Positions 8,675-17,700 are shown, counted from the first letter of the stretch. The stretch is 64,000 nt of DNA from Shimwellia pseudoproteus (GCF_016415625.1 NZ_WBXP01000012.1:1-64000), one strand, 5' to 3'. Made by a program: numbers and translations. Notes: generated by a model not told the origin, from the letters alone.

Positions 8675-8941
8675 AACCCCTCCCGATATCATTCCAGACA
8701 AATAACTGACCACAATGGTTCTGCCGATTGATAGCCAGTGTGGCCCGCGGCGAGAAAATGCAATATCAGATTTCTGGTAAATCCCCGCCAGAAAATTCCT
8801 GAAATGTATTATTTGTAACCGATCACACTTTTATCCTATGGGGCGGCCAATTGCGGGGGGCGTGCTGTTGTCTGGCCGGGAACAAGGTTACTATGCCGCA
8901 CCGCCAGAGAGACGGGTTCTGACAGACAGGAGTAGCGCACC

Positions 8942-9154
8942 ATGAAAAACCTGCCGCAAAAAATACGCCGGGACTGGCACTACTATGCCGTTGCCATCGG
9001 GCTGATTTTTATACTTAACGGGGTGGCCGGGCTGGCGGGGATCACTGCAGAAGGGTGGCGGCAATATGCCCTGGGGCTGGTGACCTGGGGGCTCGGGTTC
9101 TGGCTGGCGGGGATGATTATTCGCCGGCGTCCGGAGCAACCGGACGCCGGGTAA
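8942..9154 (+). CDS. yaiZ: YaiZ, small inner-membrane protein
   Basis: This 70-residue protein has a basic N-terminus (KIRRDWHYY) and two membrane helices (about 14-31 and 38-60), the same length and pattern as E. coli YaiZ. Its role is unknown. AGGAGTAG lies upstream of the ATG. Its last codons contain a perfect 11-bp inverted repeat (9124-9134 with 9140-9150). The gene converges on ddlA with only five bases between stops, so this hairpin could serve transcription ends in both directions. Confidence 0.88.
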   Translation: MKNLPQKIRRDWHYYAVAIGLIFILNGVAGLAGITAEGWRQYALGLVTWGLGFWLAGMIIRRRPEQPDAG

Positions 9155-9159
9155 GCCAT

Positions 9160-10260
9160 TTAGTGGCTGATGGTGCTGACTAAGGCGCTGTCCTGCTGAT
9201 GGCGCTCAATGGCCAGCTCAATCAGACGGGTTATCAATGTCTGATAGTCGATACCGCTGGCCTGCCACAGTTTGGGGTACATGCTGATGTTGGTAAACCC
9301 AGGCAGGGTATTGATTTCGTTAATAATGACATCATTTTCCGGGGTTAAAAATACATCCACCCGGGACATGCCGCTGCATTCCAGTGCCTGGTAGGCGCGG
9401 ATGGCGATAGCGCGGATCTTGTCGTTGATGTCCGGGGCGAGAGCGGCCGGAACCACAACCTGCGCGCCTTTGTCATCAATATATTTGGTGTCGTAGGAGT
9501 AGAAGTCGCTGTTGATAACAATCTCACCGCAGGTACTGGCCTCGGGATAGTCATTGCCGAGGATGGCGCATTCGATTTCCCGGCCGACGATGCCTTTTTC
9601 CACCACCACCTTGCTGTCAAACTGGAACGCCAGAGCGACAGCGTCCTGATACTGCGCGGCGCTATTCACTTTACTGACCCCCACAGAAGAGCCCTGGTTG
9701 GCGGGTTTGACAAACATCGGCAGGCCCAGCTGTTGCGCCAACTGGTCAAAGCTGACGCTGTCGCGGTTTGCCCGGGTGAGGGTGACAAAAGGCGCCACGT
9801 TGAGGCCCGCATCGCGCAGCAGGCGCTTAGCAACGTCTTTATCCATGCTGACCGCAGAGCCGAGCACCCCGGAGCCGACGAACGGCAGGTTCGCCATGCG
9901 CAGCATTCCCTGCAGGGAGCCATCTTCGCCGAGAGTGCCGTGAACAATCGGGAAGACCACATCCAGCTGGGGCAGCGGGCTGGCGTTAGCGGCATCAATT
10001 AACTGTTGGCGCTGCTGGCCAGGGGCAACGGCCAGATTTACGCCGGAATGGTTGAGGGCGATATGGGCCGGGTCCGTGGCGTTCGCCAGGTAATTAGCCG
10101 CATCATTCACGTGCCACTGACCTTGCTTATCAATCCCTAACAGCACTACGTCGAATTTCGTTTTATCAATTGCGTCGACAATGTTTTTCGCCGACTGAAG
10201 AGAGACTTCATGTTCAGCGGATTTGCCGCCAAAGACGATCCCTACCCGTAATTTTGCCAT
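9160..10260 (-). CDS. ddlA: D-alanine-D-alanine ligase A
   Basis: This cytoplasmic ATP-grasp enzyme joins two D-alanines for the peptidoglycan stem peptide. The 366 residues (E. coli 364) open with [20 protein letters not shown] and include [16 protein letters not shown] (ATP-grasp), [12 protein letters not shown], and the metal/D-Ala-binding end [21 protein letters not shown]. The start is the ATG at 10258-10260; the in-frame leader to 10362 is not conserved. The window shows only this ligase; a DdlB would be expected in the cell-division cluster elsewhere. Confidence 0.96.
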   Translation of the reverse strand: MAKLRVGIVFGGKSAEHEVSLQSAKNIVDAIDKTKFDVVLLGIDKQGQWHVNDAANYLANATDPAHIALNHSGVNLAVAPGQQRQQLIDAANASPLPQLDVVFPIVHGTLGEDGSLQGMLRMANLPFVGSGVLGSAVSMDKDVAKRLLRDAGLNVAPFVTLTRANRDSVSFDQLAQQLGLPMFVKPANQGSSVGVSKVNSAAQYQDAVALAFQFDSKVVVEKGIVGREIECAILGNDYPEASTCGEIVINSDFYSYDTKYIDDKGAQVVVPAALAPDINDKIRAIAIRAYQALECSGMSRVDVFLTPENDVIINEINTLPGFTNISMYPKLWQASGIDYQTLITRLIELAIERHQQDSALVSTISH

Positions 10261-10510
10261 GTCACACCTGAGATTTAGCTTACGCGCTACGAAAGCTAAC
10301 AAAATAGCACGCCTGCCGGTGGGTTTCATGCTCCAGCGCGTTCTGGGGCGGCAACTGACCAATTGGCGAACAGGTCGCGCAACCGCAGGGCAGCTTAGGC
10401 TACATGCCTGGTGTTTTTGTATGATAAACTAGTTAGTCTGTGAATTATTTCACCCGGAAACCGGGTGGGCCGGGCCCGGTGTCCGCTGCCTTGATGAAAG
10501 CTTGCGACCT

Positions 10511-11734
10511 ATGGAATCCTGGAAAGTAAATCTTATCTCGGTGTGGTTTGGCTGTTTTTTTACTGGCCTCGCCATTAGCCAGATCCTGCCATTCCTGCCG
10601 CTCTATGTTGCGCAATTGGGGGTCAGCTCCCATGAAGCGTTGTCGATGTGGTCAGGGCTGACGTTCAGCGTGACGTTTTTGATTTCGGCCATTGTCTCCC
10701 CGATGTGGGGCAGCCTGGCAGACCGCAAAGGCCGTAAGCTGATGTTGCTGCGTGCCTCGCTGGGGATGGCTATCACCATCTTATTGCAGGCGTTTGCGAC
10801 CAACGTCTGGCAGCTGTTTATTCTGCGCGGCATCATGGGGCTGACCTCCGGCTATATTCCGAATGCGATGGCGCTGGTGGCCTCACAGGTGCCCCGTAAC
10901 CGCAGCGGCTGGGCGCTGAGCACCTTGTCTACCGGGCAGATAAGCGGGGTTATCCTCGGGCCACTGATGGGCGGCCTGATGGCGGACCATCTGGGGTTGC
11001 GCACGGTCTTTTTGGTCACCTCTGGCTTGCTGGTAATTAGCTTCCTGGTCACCCTGTTTCTGATTAAAGAAGGCCCGCGCCCTGAACAAAACAAAAGCCA
11101 GCATTTAAGCGGCAAACAGGTATTTGCCTCGCTGCCGTATCCCTTATTAATGCTAAGCCTTTTTATCACCACCATGGTGATTCAGATGTGCAACGGCTCA
11201 ATTGGCCCAATCCTGGCGCTGTTTATTAAATCCATGACCCCGGACAGCAATAATATTGCTTTTGTGAGCGGGCTTATTGCCGCCGTGCCCGGGATCTCGG
11301 CGCTGATTTCCGCCCCCCGGTTGGGGAAATTGGGAGACCGGATCGGCACCGCCCGTATTTTGATGGCCACCCTCTGTTGTGCGGTGGTGTTATTCTTTGC
11401 CATGTCCTTTGCCACCACGCCATTGCAGTTAGGCATATTGCGTTTTTTACTCGGCTTTGCCGATGGCGCGATGTTGCCGGCGGTGCAGACCTTACTGATG
11501 AAATATGCCAGTGAGCAGGTGACCGGGCGTATTTTTGGTTATAACCAATCTTTTATGTACCTCGGGAACGTACTGGGCCCGTTAATGGGGGCCGGTATTT
11601 CCGCGATGGTGGGGTTCCGCTGGGTGTTTTTGGCCACGGCGATAACGGTGCTGATAAATATTGTCCAGCTTAGCTGGGGGCTGCGCTACCGCCGCTGTCT
11701 GGATATTCAGCGCAGAGCCAGCGGGGAAAAATAA
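10511..11734 (+). CDS. MdtG-like drug-efflux MFS transporter
   Basis: This is a 12-helix inner-membrane transporter of the DHA1 drug-proton antiporter family. About 407 residues resemble E. coli MdtG (408), with shared blocks such as [27 protein letters not shown] (motif A), [13 protein letters not shown] and [19 protein letters not shown]. In E. coli mdtG lies far from ddlA, so this is a relocated or paralogous copy. The ATG at 10511 is chosen; a TTG at 10502 is an alternative and neither has an ideal ribosome site. It is divergent from ddlA, and TATGATAAACT in the 250-bp gap could be part of its promoter. The substrate is unknown. Confidence 0.82.
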   Translation: MESWKVNLISVWFGCFFTGLAISQILPFLPLYVAQLGVSSHEALSMWSGLTFSVTFLISAIVSPMWGSLADRKGRKLMLLRASLGMAITILLQAFATNVWQLFILRGIMGLTSGYIPNAMALVASQVPRNRSGWALSTLSTGQISGVILGPLMGGLMADHLGLRTVFLVTSGLLVISFLVTLFLIKEGPRPEQNKSQHLSGKQVFASLPYPLLMLSLFITTMVIQMCNGSIGPILALFIKSMTPDSNNIAFVSGLIAAVPGISALISAPRLGKLGDRIGTARILMATLCCAVVLFFAMSFATTPLQLGILRFLLGFADGAMLPAVQTLLMKYASEQVTGRIFGYNQSFMYLGNVLGPLMGAGISAMVGFRWVFLATAITVLINIVQLSWGLRYRRCLDIQRRASGEK

Positions 11735-12162
11735 CCGGGCAGAGGGGGAAGCATACCTTGCTTATGTAATACCCCTCTAATTATTAGGTGATAATGCATT
11801 TGTGCGTCAGCTAACATTTTATTGTCGTACGACGCATTACTTCCGCCGGGTAATAAAAAAAGGATCTGGATAGGATAAAATAAATATCGGATGACATTGC
11901 CCCTTTATGGCATTAAATAACACGATAAAACAGGGAGTGATTCAGAATTACAGACCATGATTAATGCCGCTGCGCGCGGCCTGGTATGGGGCGCAGTGAT
12001 AAAATAAAACGGCCTTCCACAATGTATTTAAACGTTTCGCTGTATCATATTCCTTAGGGTAAATACATACCCAAAATAAAGCATAAAATAATTTCCTTAT
12101 AGACTAGGAATATTCAGATGGTGATGATAGATTTTTAATACATGATTGCCAGAGAGCTTGCC
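11735..12162 (+). other. Non-coding stretch between mdtG-like gene and iraP
   Basis: There is no credible gene here. The DNA is AT-rich compared with its neighbours. A nested inverted repeat follows the transporter stop: AGAGGGG (11741-11747) pairs with CCCCTCT (11772-11778) around AAGCA/TGCTT, without a clear T tract. The rest probably holds the iraP promoter and leader. I see no convincing PhoP box, although iraP is under PhoP and ppGpp control in some enterics. Confidence 0.5.
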
Positions 12163-12405
12163 ATGAGATCTTTAATTTCAGAGTTGCTGGTCATTCTTGC
12201 CGCCAGGGAAGAGGAGTCCATCCGTCTTGAACACCGGGTTGCGGTGATGGAGCTTTTTTTTCGCCAGATGATGGACAAGATGAGCAGTGATGAACGCCAG
12301 CGTCTGATTGAAGGGACGATAGCAAAAGTAAATCGCGATGAGCTGGATTCTGCCGGCTACGATGTGAACCTGCTACATCAACAAATTCATAAACTGCTCG
12401 ACTAG
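12163..12405 (+). CDS. iraP: IraP, anti-adaptor that stabilises RpoS
   Basis: This 80-residue, largely helical protein corresponds to E. coli IraP (86 residues). The family blocks RssB from delivering sigma-S to ClpXP during phosphate or magnesium starvation. Matches include the N-terminal LISELLVILAAREEES (E. coli LIAELLFKLAQKEEES) and DERQRLIEG. The ATG at 12163 is preceded by AGAGAG; an upstream ATG at 12142 in the same frame lacks one. In E. coli the next gene is phoA, which is missing here. Confidence 0.85.
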   Translation: MRSLISELLVILAAREEESIRLEHRVAVMELFFRQMMDKMSSDERQRLIEGTIAKVNRDELDSAGYDVNLLHQQIHKLLD

Positions 12406-12823
12406 CTATTCTTATCACCTATACAGCACGACGGGGTAGCTGTTATATATTAAATATCAGTAGAATAACTGCGGTTGAACCCCCGAAATTGCACTCTAAA
12501 TAAGCAAATGTAACTTCAGTGTAATGCGTTGCTAATACCCATAGCAGATGGCCTGTAGCCGGATGTTATCGGTTATGTGTGCTTGTTAGCTGGTTCACAG
12601 AAAGTGCCAGTGTCCGGGTGCTATTTCCCGGAATTCATACCAGACTTAATCTGTGCCCTGCGGGCTATTATTGATGGCCCCGCGTGGGCTGGCGGCTGTC
12701 TGAGGGCCTGATATATGGCAAGGGGATTGCAGTTTCTGCCCAGTGCCGGTGCCCCCGGCATCCGCCTTACTCACCCCGAGTGAGGCAGACTCTGATATAG
12801 CGATATTTGCGATAGGATAGATT
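12406..12823 (+). other. Non-coding stretch where phoA would be expected
   Basis: E. coli has phoA between iraP and psiF. Here 418 bases separate them, and I find no alkaline phosphatase codons, such as the phosphoserine motif or the C-terminus, in any frame. I see no clear Pho box upstream of psiF. The stretch holds no gene I can support. Confidence 0.6.
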
Positions 12824-13138
12824 ATGAAAAAGACAATAATGGTGATGCTCCTGGCGGGGATGATGGGATCGGTTGTGACGGCGCAGGCCGCGGATAAACC
12901 GCTGACCAGCCAGCAGATGCGGATGCAAAGCTGCAATCAGCAGGCGGGTACTAAGGCCCTGAAGGGCGATGACCGTAAAAGCTTTATGAGCAGCTGCCTG
13001 AAGAGCCCGGCAGCGGCCCACGGTAAGGCATTGACACCGCAGCAGGTGAAAATGCAGGAATGTAACGGTGAAGCCAGCAAACAGGCACTGAAAGGCAGCC
13101 CGCGCAAAGCCTTTATGAGCACCTGCCTGAAAAAATAA
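12824..13138 (+). CDS. psiF: PsiF, phosphate-starvation-inducible periplasmic protein
   Basis: This is a 104-residue secreted protein (E. coli 106). The signal peptide ends at about AQAA (residue 23). Two PsiF repeats follow, each with the pattern Q-x-M/K-x-x-C-N-x-x-A through KALKGD-RK-FM-S-CLK, at about residues 29-61 and 70-103. The paired cysteines of each repeat could form disulfides in the periplasm. Molecular function is unknown. In E. coli it is co-transcribed with phoA; here phoA is absent and psiF stands alone, followed by a convergent proC. dgcC (adrA), which follows psiF in E. coli, is also absent. Confidence 0.92.
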   Translation: MKKTIMVMLLAGMMGSVVTAQAADKPLTSQQMRMQSCNQQAGTKALKGDDRKSFMSSCLKSPAAAHGKALTPQQVKMQECNGEASKQALKGSPRKAFMSTCLKK

Positions 13139-13209
13139 TGCCGGGTAACCCACCCCGGCAGCAGACGTTAACGTCGAATGATCCAGAGTGGCACGGGCGT
13201 GCCACTCTG
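13139..13209. repeat. Three inverted repeats between psiF and proC
   Basis: In 80 bases between convergent genes lie TGCCGGG/CCCGGCA (13139-13160), the perfect 12-bp palindrome GACGTTAACGTC (13164-13175), and a 12-bp inverted repeat (13184-13195 with 13198-13209). The first and third are likely transcription-end hairpins for psiF and proC, but neither has a good T tract. Confidence 0.55.
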
Positions 13210-13216
13210 TCTGCTA

Positions 13217-14026
13217 TCAGGATTTGCTCAGCTGAATAGACTTCTGCATGCATTTATCCATTGCGTCCATTACCGCGGCGCGGAAGCCTTTCTCTTCCAG
13301 CACTTTTACCGCTTCAATTGTGGTTCCCCCCGGGGAGCACACCATATCTTTTAGCTCCCCCGGATGTTTGCCGGTTTCCAGCACCATTTTGGCAGAGCCA
13401 ATCACCGCCTGTGCGGCAAATTTATAGGCCTGTGCCCGGGGCATTCCCCCCAGTACGGCGGCATCCGCCATTGCTTCAATAAACATAAACACATAGGCCG
13501 GAGAAGAGCCGCTGACGCCAACCACCGGGTGAATCAGGTATTCGTCTACCACTTCAGCCTGACCAAAACTGCGGAAGATATTCAGCGCATTGGCGATATC
13601 TTCCTGGGTGACCAGGGCATTCGGGGTGAGCGAGGTCATGCCCGCATTCACCAGCGCCGGGGTATTTGGCATGGCGCGGATAATCTTGCGATCGTGGCCG
13701 AGAATAGACGCCAGATTATCCAGGGTTATCCCCGCCGCAACGGAGATAACCAGGGTCTCTTTATTCAGGCTGTTGTTTATCTCACTCATCACTTTGAGCA
13801 TGATATTGGGTTTTACGGCGCCAAAGACGATATCGGCAATTTGCGCCACTTCCTGGGGGCTGTGTGCCTGATTTACCCCGTATTTAGCGCTCAGCGCCGC
13901 GACTTTGTCCGGTGATGGGGTATAAATCCAGATGTTTGCCGGTTGAACTTGTCCACTGGCCAGCAGCCCGCCGAGGATGGCCTCTCCCATATTGCCGCAA
14001 CCAATAAAACCAATATTTTTATCCAC
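13217..14026 (-). CDS. proC: Pyrroline-5-carboxylate reductase
   Basis: This cytoplasmic NAD(P)H-dependent enzyme performs the last step of proline synthesis. The 269 residues equal E. coli ProC in length. The Rossmann glycine motif is at IGFIGCGNMG (5-14), followed by VFGAVKP, MPNTPALV and the C-terminal signature region GELKDMVCSPGGTTIEAV. The start is a GTG at 14024-14026 with AAGGAG upstream. It diverges from yaiI with about 210 bases between them. In E. coli dgcC lies between psiF and proC; it is not present. Confidence 0.97.
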   Translation of the reverse strand: MDKNIGFIGCGNMGEAILGGLLASGQVQPANIWIYTPSPDKVAALSAKYGVNQAHSPQEVAQIADIVFGAVKPNIMLKVMSEINNSLNKETLVISVAAGITLDNLASILGHDRKIIRAMPNTPALVNAGMTSLTPNALVTQEDIANALNIFRSFGQAEVVDEYLIHPVVGVSGSSPAYVFMFIEAMADAAVLGGMPRAQAYKFAAQAVIGSAKMVLETGKHPGELKDMVCSPGGTTIEAVKVLEEKGFRAAVMDAMDKCMQKSIQLSKS

Positions 14027-14238
14027 GAATCATGCTCCTTACTTTTGAGTGGCGACTGGCGATAGCGGGTGATAGCTGTCCGTTATGGCCCCGGCGTGAG
14101 CGTGCGGGGAAGCACGACGCAGACCAGCGCTGTGAAGTGTCTCTGCCACCAGTACACCAGAAAGTGAAATAAGTCGGTTGCCTGACAACGCGATGCAGGC
14201 AACAATTCGCCACTGAGTGTATCAGAACAGGAGAGAGA

Positions 14239-14694
14239 ATGATGGCAATCTGGGTGGATGCCGATGCGTGCCCTGGGGTAATTAAAGAGATTTTATTCCG
14301 CGCCGCACAGCGTACACAAATCACGGTGACTCTGGTGGCAAACCAGAGTTTGCGAATCCCGCCATCCCCGTATATTCAAATGCTGCGGGTGCCCGCCGGT
14401 TTTGATGTCGCTGATAACGAAATTGTCCGCCGCTGCGGGCCGGGGGATTTAGTGATAACGGCGGATATTCCGCTGGCGGCGGAAGTGCTGGAGAAGGGCG
14501 CCGATGCGCTGAACCCCCGGGGAGAGCGTTATACCGCCGCCACCATCCGCGAGAAGCTAACCCTGCGTGACTTTATGGACACGATGCGGGCCAGCGGTGT
14601 GCAAACTGGCGGCCCGGCGGCCATGAGCCAACGGGAACGCCAGCAATTTGCCAATGGGCTGGAGCAGTGGTTACAGGCCAGCCTGCGGGGCTAA
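14239..14694 (+). CDS. yaiI: YaiI, UPF0178 (DUF188) family protein
   Basis: This is a conserved 151-residue protein (E. coli 152), predicted from its fold to be nuclease-like (PIN/NYN-type), but without demonstrated function known to me. It begins with the hallmark [15 protein letters not shown] and contains [27 protein letters not shown] and [28 protein letters not shown] precedes two adjacent ATG codons (14239 and 14242); either could be the start. Orientation relative to proC and aroL is as in E. coli, but a DUF2076 gene is inserted before aroL. Confidence 0.93.
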   Translation: MMAIWVDADACPGVIKEILFRAAQRTQITVTLVANQSLRIPPSPYIQMLRVPAGFDVADNEIVRRCGPGDLVITADIPLAAEVLEKGADALNPRGERYTAATIREKLTLRDFMDTMRASGVQTGGPAAMSQRERQQFANGLEQWLQASLRG

Positions 14695-14701
14695 TGGCGG
14701 A

Positions 14702-15454
14702 TTATACCCAGCTGTCGTCATCGCCGAAGTCATCACCGGCGAAGTCGTCATTGTCATAGCTGTTGTCATCATAGCCGCTATTGTCATCCTGCCAGGCGGC
14801 ATTTTGCACCAGGCCGTCATCGCTATTATCCGCAGCGCTGCTGTTATCAGCGTTGTTGGCCGTCGGGTTATTATCCCCGGCTTTTTCCGGCTCGTTAATG
14901 ATATTGACTATCTCTTCCGGGGCGGTGTGGTGGAACATGTTGGTCAGCATGTTGCCGAGCACCACGCCACCGGCCACGCCGGCGGCGGTTTGCAGGGCCC
15001 CGGCCATAAAGCCGCCGCTGCGCGCGGCCTGGGGGGCAGCTTGCGGGGCCGGTGCGCCATAGCCGGAAGCATTATTGGCGGCAAACGGGTTGTTCCCCGG
15101 GCGGGTACCCGGAATCGGGGCTGACCCCCCGGACTGGCGATAGCCGTTATCACTGGCCGGGGCTTTCTGGCCGCCGCCAAACAGCCCGGCGAGGAAGCCG
15201 CCGCTGGATGGGCGTGCGGTTTCACGCAGTTGGGTGGCTTCGGTCTCCAGCGCCTCAACCCGGCTGGTTAATTGTTTGATGGCGGCCTCCTGGATAAGGA
15301 TGGTCTGGGCCATATAATAAGGGGCGCCGGGTTGCTGCTTCAGATGCTCAGCAATCAGCGCCTCAGCTTCAGCCTCACGGGCTCCACTTTGGTTTTCTGC
15401 TTGTTGCAGGCGGGCAAAAAGACCATCAATCAAGCGCTGTTCTTCAGATTGCAT
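14702..15454 (-). CDS. DUF2076 family protein with acidic Asp/Asn-rich tail
   Basis: This 250-residue protein has the N-terminal DUF2076 helix region (QSEEQRLIDGLFARLQQAE, with PYYMAQTILIQEAAIKQL). A low-complexity Gly/Pro/Ala linker follows, then a hydrophobic glycine stretch (about 155-180: GALQTAAGVAGGVVLGNML) and a strongly acidic end rich in Asp and Asn (last 45 residues, ending GDDDSWV). The family is annotated as a periplasmic ligand-binding sensor, but I see no signal peptide, and function is unknown. The ATG at 15452-15454 has AAGG upstream; the longer frame does not. It is not at this locus in E. coli K-12. The stop lies eight bases from the yaiI stop (convergent). Confidence 0.8.
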   Translation of the reverse strand: MQSEEQRLIDGLFARLQQAENQSGAREAEAEALIAEHLKQQPGAPYYMAQTILIQEAAIKQLTSRVEALETEATQLRETARPSSGGFLAGLFGGGQKAPASDNGYRQSGGSAPIPGTRPGNNPFAANNASGYGAPAPQAAPQAARSGGFMAGALQTAAGVAGGVVLGNMLTNMFHHTAPEEIVNIINEPEKAGDNNPTANNADNSSAADNSDDGLVQNAAWQDDNSGYDDNSYDNDDFAGDDFGDDDSWV

Positions 15455-15515
15455 TGTGACTACCTTAAAAAGAGTTATCGTAAAAACCAGCATAGTTTGA
15501 CCGAAAACCGGTCGT

Positions 15516-15533
15516 TGTAAATATGGTGTTACG
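15516..15533 (+). promoter_or_regulatory. Candidate weak TyrR box, distal, upstream of aroL
   Basis: TGTAAA-TATGGT-GTTACG fits the TyrR consensus TGTAAA-N6-TTTACA with a perfect left arm and a 4/6 right arm. It is the weakest and most distal of three similar sites before aroL. Confidence 0.45.
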
Positions 15534-15613
15534 TAAAGCTTTGCACAGATTTCTTTACCAAAAATGAATGGCTGAAAGGGGATGATCGCTGCCGTCGGCC
15601 GCTGTTGATTTTG

Positions 15614-15631
15614 TGTAATTATATCTTTACG
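15614..15631 (+). promoter_or_regulatory. TyrR box, middle, upstream of aroL
   Basis: TGTAAT-TATATC-TTTACG matches TGTAAA-N6-TTTACA in 10 of 12 arm positions. E. coli aroL is repressed by TyrR through several such boxes. Confidence 0.7.
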
Positions 15632-15689
15632 AATACGGTGCGTTTTTGTGGGCTATAGTGTGCCAGTCAGGACATTATCGCTTACGATA

Positions 15690-15707
15690 TGTAATGAAAT
15701 ATTTACA
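15690..15707 (+). promoter_or_regulatory. TyrR box, proximal, upstream of aroL
   Basis: TGTAAT-GAAATA-TTTACA matches the consensus in 11 of 12 arm positions and is the strongest of the three sites. It ends about 100 bases before the aroL ATG. Together the sites support tyrosine-dependent repression. I do not see the TrpR operator that E. coli aroL also has. Confidence 0.8.
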
Positions 15708-15808
15708 GATTTCACCGAGGCGTGATTACTGCTATCATCCGCTTTTGTTGTTTGCGCTGTCAGCCAGTCTTCACCCTGAAGAGCTGGTATGAAGAGGATT
15801 TACCATTC

Positions 15809-16333
15809 ATGACTCGACCTGTTTTCTTAGTTGGCGCCCGCGGGTGCGGGAAAACCACGACTGGAAATGCACTGGCCCGGGCACTGGGTTTTCGTTTTAC
15901 CGACACCGATCGCTGGTTGCTGGAAACCACACAAATGACGGTTGCCGACATGGTTGAACAGGACGGATGGCCGGGGTTCCGGCGCCGGGAGAGCGAGGCA
16001 TTACGGCAGGTGACGGCCCCGGGTACGGTGGTGGCCACCGGTGGCGGGATCGTGCTGGCGGAAGGTAACCGCCACTTTATGCGGGATAACGGCCAGGTTA
16101 TCTACTTACAGGCGCCGGCAGAGATTTTAGCCGGGCGTCTGACGGCATTTCCGCAAGAGGATCAGCGCCCAACCCTGACCGGCCGGCCCATTGCGGACGA
16201 AATGGCCGATGTACTGGCCGCCCGGGATGCGCTCTATCAACAAGCCGCCCACCATATTATTGATGCCAACCGCCCGCCGGAGCAGGTGGTTGAGGCCATT
16301 CTTGAGGCGTTACACTACGCCAGAGCCAGTTAA
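15809..16333 (+). CDS. aroL: Shikimate kinase II
   Basis: This enzyme phosphorylates shikimate at the 3-hydroxyl in the aromatic amino-acid pathway. The 174 residues match E. coli AroL in length. The Walker A motif is GARGCGKT at 9-16; the shikimate-binding and lid regions are recognisable at [23 protein letters not shown] and [11 protein letters not shown]. The ATG at 15809 has GAGGA upstream; the frame is open farther back but not conserved. TyrR-type sites precede it. In E. coli yaiA follows; here it is missing. Confidence 0.95.
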   Translation: MTRPVFLVGARGCGKTTTGNALARALGFRFTDTDRWLLETTQMTVADMVEQDGWPGFRRRESEALRQVTAPGTVVATGGGIVLAEGNRHFMRDNGQVIYLQAPAEILAGRLTAFPQEDQRPTLTGRPIADEMADVLAARDALYQQAAHHIIDANRPPEQVVEAILEALHYARAS

Positions 16334-16651
16334 TCCCCCCTGTGCCAGCCCCGGGCCATCGCCTGTCGCGGGGGCTGAGGCCCGGCCCCCGCACCGACAG
16401 TGAACAGGGGCCGATCCGCAGGATATTTTTTCTGGTTTTGTGCCTTTTCTCCCGTCTGCTCGCCGAATCCTTGGTAATTTCGTCATTATTCTGCCTTTTA
16501 TGTGTAAAAGTGTATTTTTTAGCTATTAATTAGTTAATCACATGTTGTGATTTGGTTTCTTGCGCGGCGATATTCACTGCCGCATGCACCGGGACCAGAA
16601 ACGTTGTGGCCAGTTGGCTCAGCCGGTAGAACAGTAACGCGGATCACCTTT
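16334..16651 (+). other. Non-coding stretch between aroL and aroM (yaiA absent)
   Basis: No YaiA-like codons are present in any frame. After the aroL stop, AGCCCC and GGGGGCT form a GC-rich hairpin without a T tract. At 16503-16520, TGTAAA-AGTGTA-TTTTTT looks like a degenerate TyrR box. An open frame at 16342-16533 is hydrophobic near its end but has no ribosome site and no familiar sequence. Confidence 0.5.
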
Positions 16652-17329
16652 ATGAATACAGAGTTGGCAATTCTCACCATTGGGGCAATCCCGGTCGGTG
16701 ATATCAAAAATATGCTGACGGAACAGCTTACTGAACACCAGTTTCGGCATATATGCCTGCTGAGTGGTATGTCTCGCCAGCAAGTGGAACAGGAGTACGG
16801 TTATCAACCCGGGGATACACCGTTATTTACCCTGCTGGAGGACAAACAGACCATTTGCCTGTCGAGAGCGCGCGTCGAAGACGCCCTTACAACTATCGTG
16901 CAACTGCTGGAACGGCAGGGGGTTAGCGTCATTTTGCTGCTGAGCTCGTCGCGTTTTGAGTCGCTCACGGTGCGGGACGCGATGTTACTTGAGTCCGAAC
17001 GTATTATCCCGCCGCTGGTGGCCTCTATTGTTGAAGGGCACCAGGTTGGGGTGGTGGTCCCCGCGCAGGAGCTTTTGCAACAGCAGCGGCTCAAATGGCA
17101 GGGGCTGGATAACTCACCGCTGTTTACCCTGGCAAACCCACTTAGTGAGGACGATGACTCGGTACTTGACGCCGGCCGGGAGCTGGTAAACCGGGGGGCC
17201 GACGTGATTGTGCTTGATAGCGCCGGATACCGGCTAAAACACCGGGATCTACTGCAAAAGGCGCTGGATGTTCCGGTGCTGTTATCGGCATCATTGCTGA
17301 CGCGGCTGGCCTCAGAATTGGTTGTTTAA
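16652..17329 (+). CDS. aroM: AroM family protein, aroL-linked
   Basis: This is a cytoplasmic protein of 225 residues, the same length as E. coli AroM, which is co-expressed with aroL under TyrR but has no assigned reaction. The start LAILTIGAIPV and the middle LLLSSSRFESL and ADVIVLDSAGY are typical. The ATG at 16652 is the first conserved residue. Because 318 bases and no yaiA separate it from aroL, it may have its own promoter here. Confidence 0.92.
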   Translation: MNTELAILTIGAIPVGDIKNMLTEQLTEHQFRHICLLSGMSRQQVEQEYGYQPGDTPLFTLLEDKQTICLSRARVEDALTTIVQLLERQGVSVILLLSSSRFESLTVRDAMLLESERIIPPLVASIVEGHQVGVVVPAQELLQQQRLKWQGLDNSPLFTLANPLSEDDDSVLDAGRELVNRGADVIVLDSAGYRLKHRDLLQKALDVPVLLSASLLTRLASELVV

Positions 17330-17411
17330 TATAGGGAAGATAGTGCGTGACAGCGCTTGTTGCCCGCGACTATATTGGATGTTTCAGCGAACATTCATGT
17401 AAGGCGCCGTC

Positions 17412-17696
17412 ATGCTCCAGAGTAATGAATATTTTGAAGGGAAAGTGAAGTCGATCGGTTTTACCAGCAGTGCCACCGGGCGCGCCAGCGTCGGGGTGAT
17501 GGCCGCCGGTGAATATACCTTTGGCACCGGTCAACCGGAAGAGATGACCGTTATCAGCGGAGAACTGAATGTCCTGCTGCCGGGGAGCACCGCGTGGCAG
17601 GTATTCGGTGCCGGGGCGTCATTCCAGGTGCCGGGTAACAGTGAGTTTGCCCTCGAAGTGGCGGAACCCACCGCCTACCTGTGCCGTTATCTGTAA
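17412..17696 (+). CDS. ppnP: Pyrimidine/purine nucleoside phosphorylase PpnP
   Basis: This small cupin-fold enzyme splits several purine and pyrimidine nucleosides phosphorolytically. The 94 residues match E. coli PpnP (YaiE, 94), with [24 protein letters not shown] and [24 protein letters not shown] lies upstream of the ATG. It follows aroM as in E. coli, and a strong hairpin comes directly after the stop. Confidence 0.95.
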   Translation: MLQSNEYFEGKVKSIGFTSSATGRASVGVMAAGEYTFGTGQPEEMTVISGELNVLLPGSTAWQVFGAGASFQVPGNSEFALEVAEPTAYLCRYL

Positions 17697-17700
17697 TATC

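Noticed and set aside
12500-12535. Pho-box-like direct repeat (TTACA twice on the minus strand) upstream of psiF
   Set aside because: The TTACA half-sites match the consensus TGTCA poorly and are far from the psiF start.
16342-16533. Plus-strand frame of 63 codons between aroL and aroM as a replacement for yaiA
   Set aside because: No similarity to YaiA, no ribosome site, and an odd GC-rich beginning joined to an AT-rich hydrophobic end.
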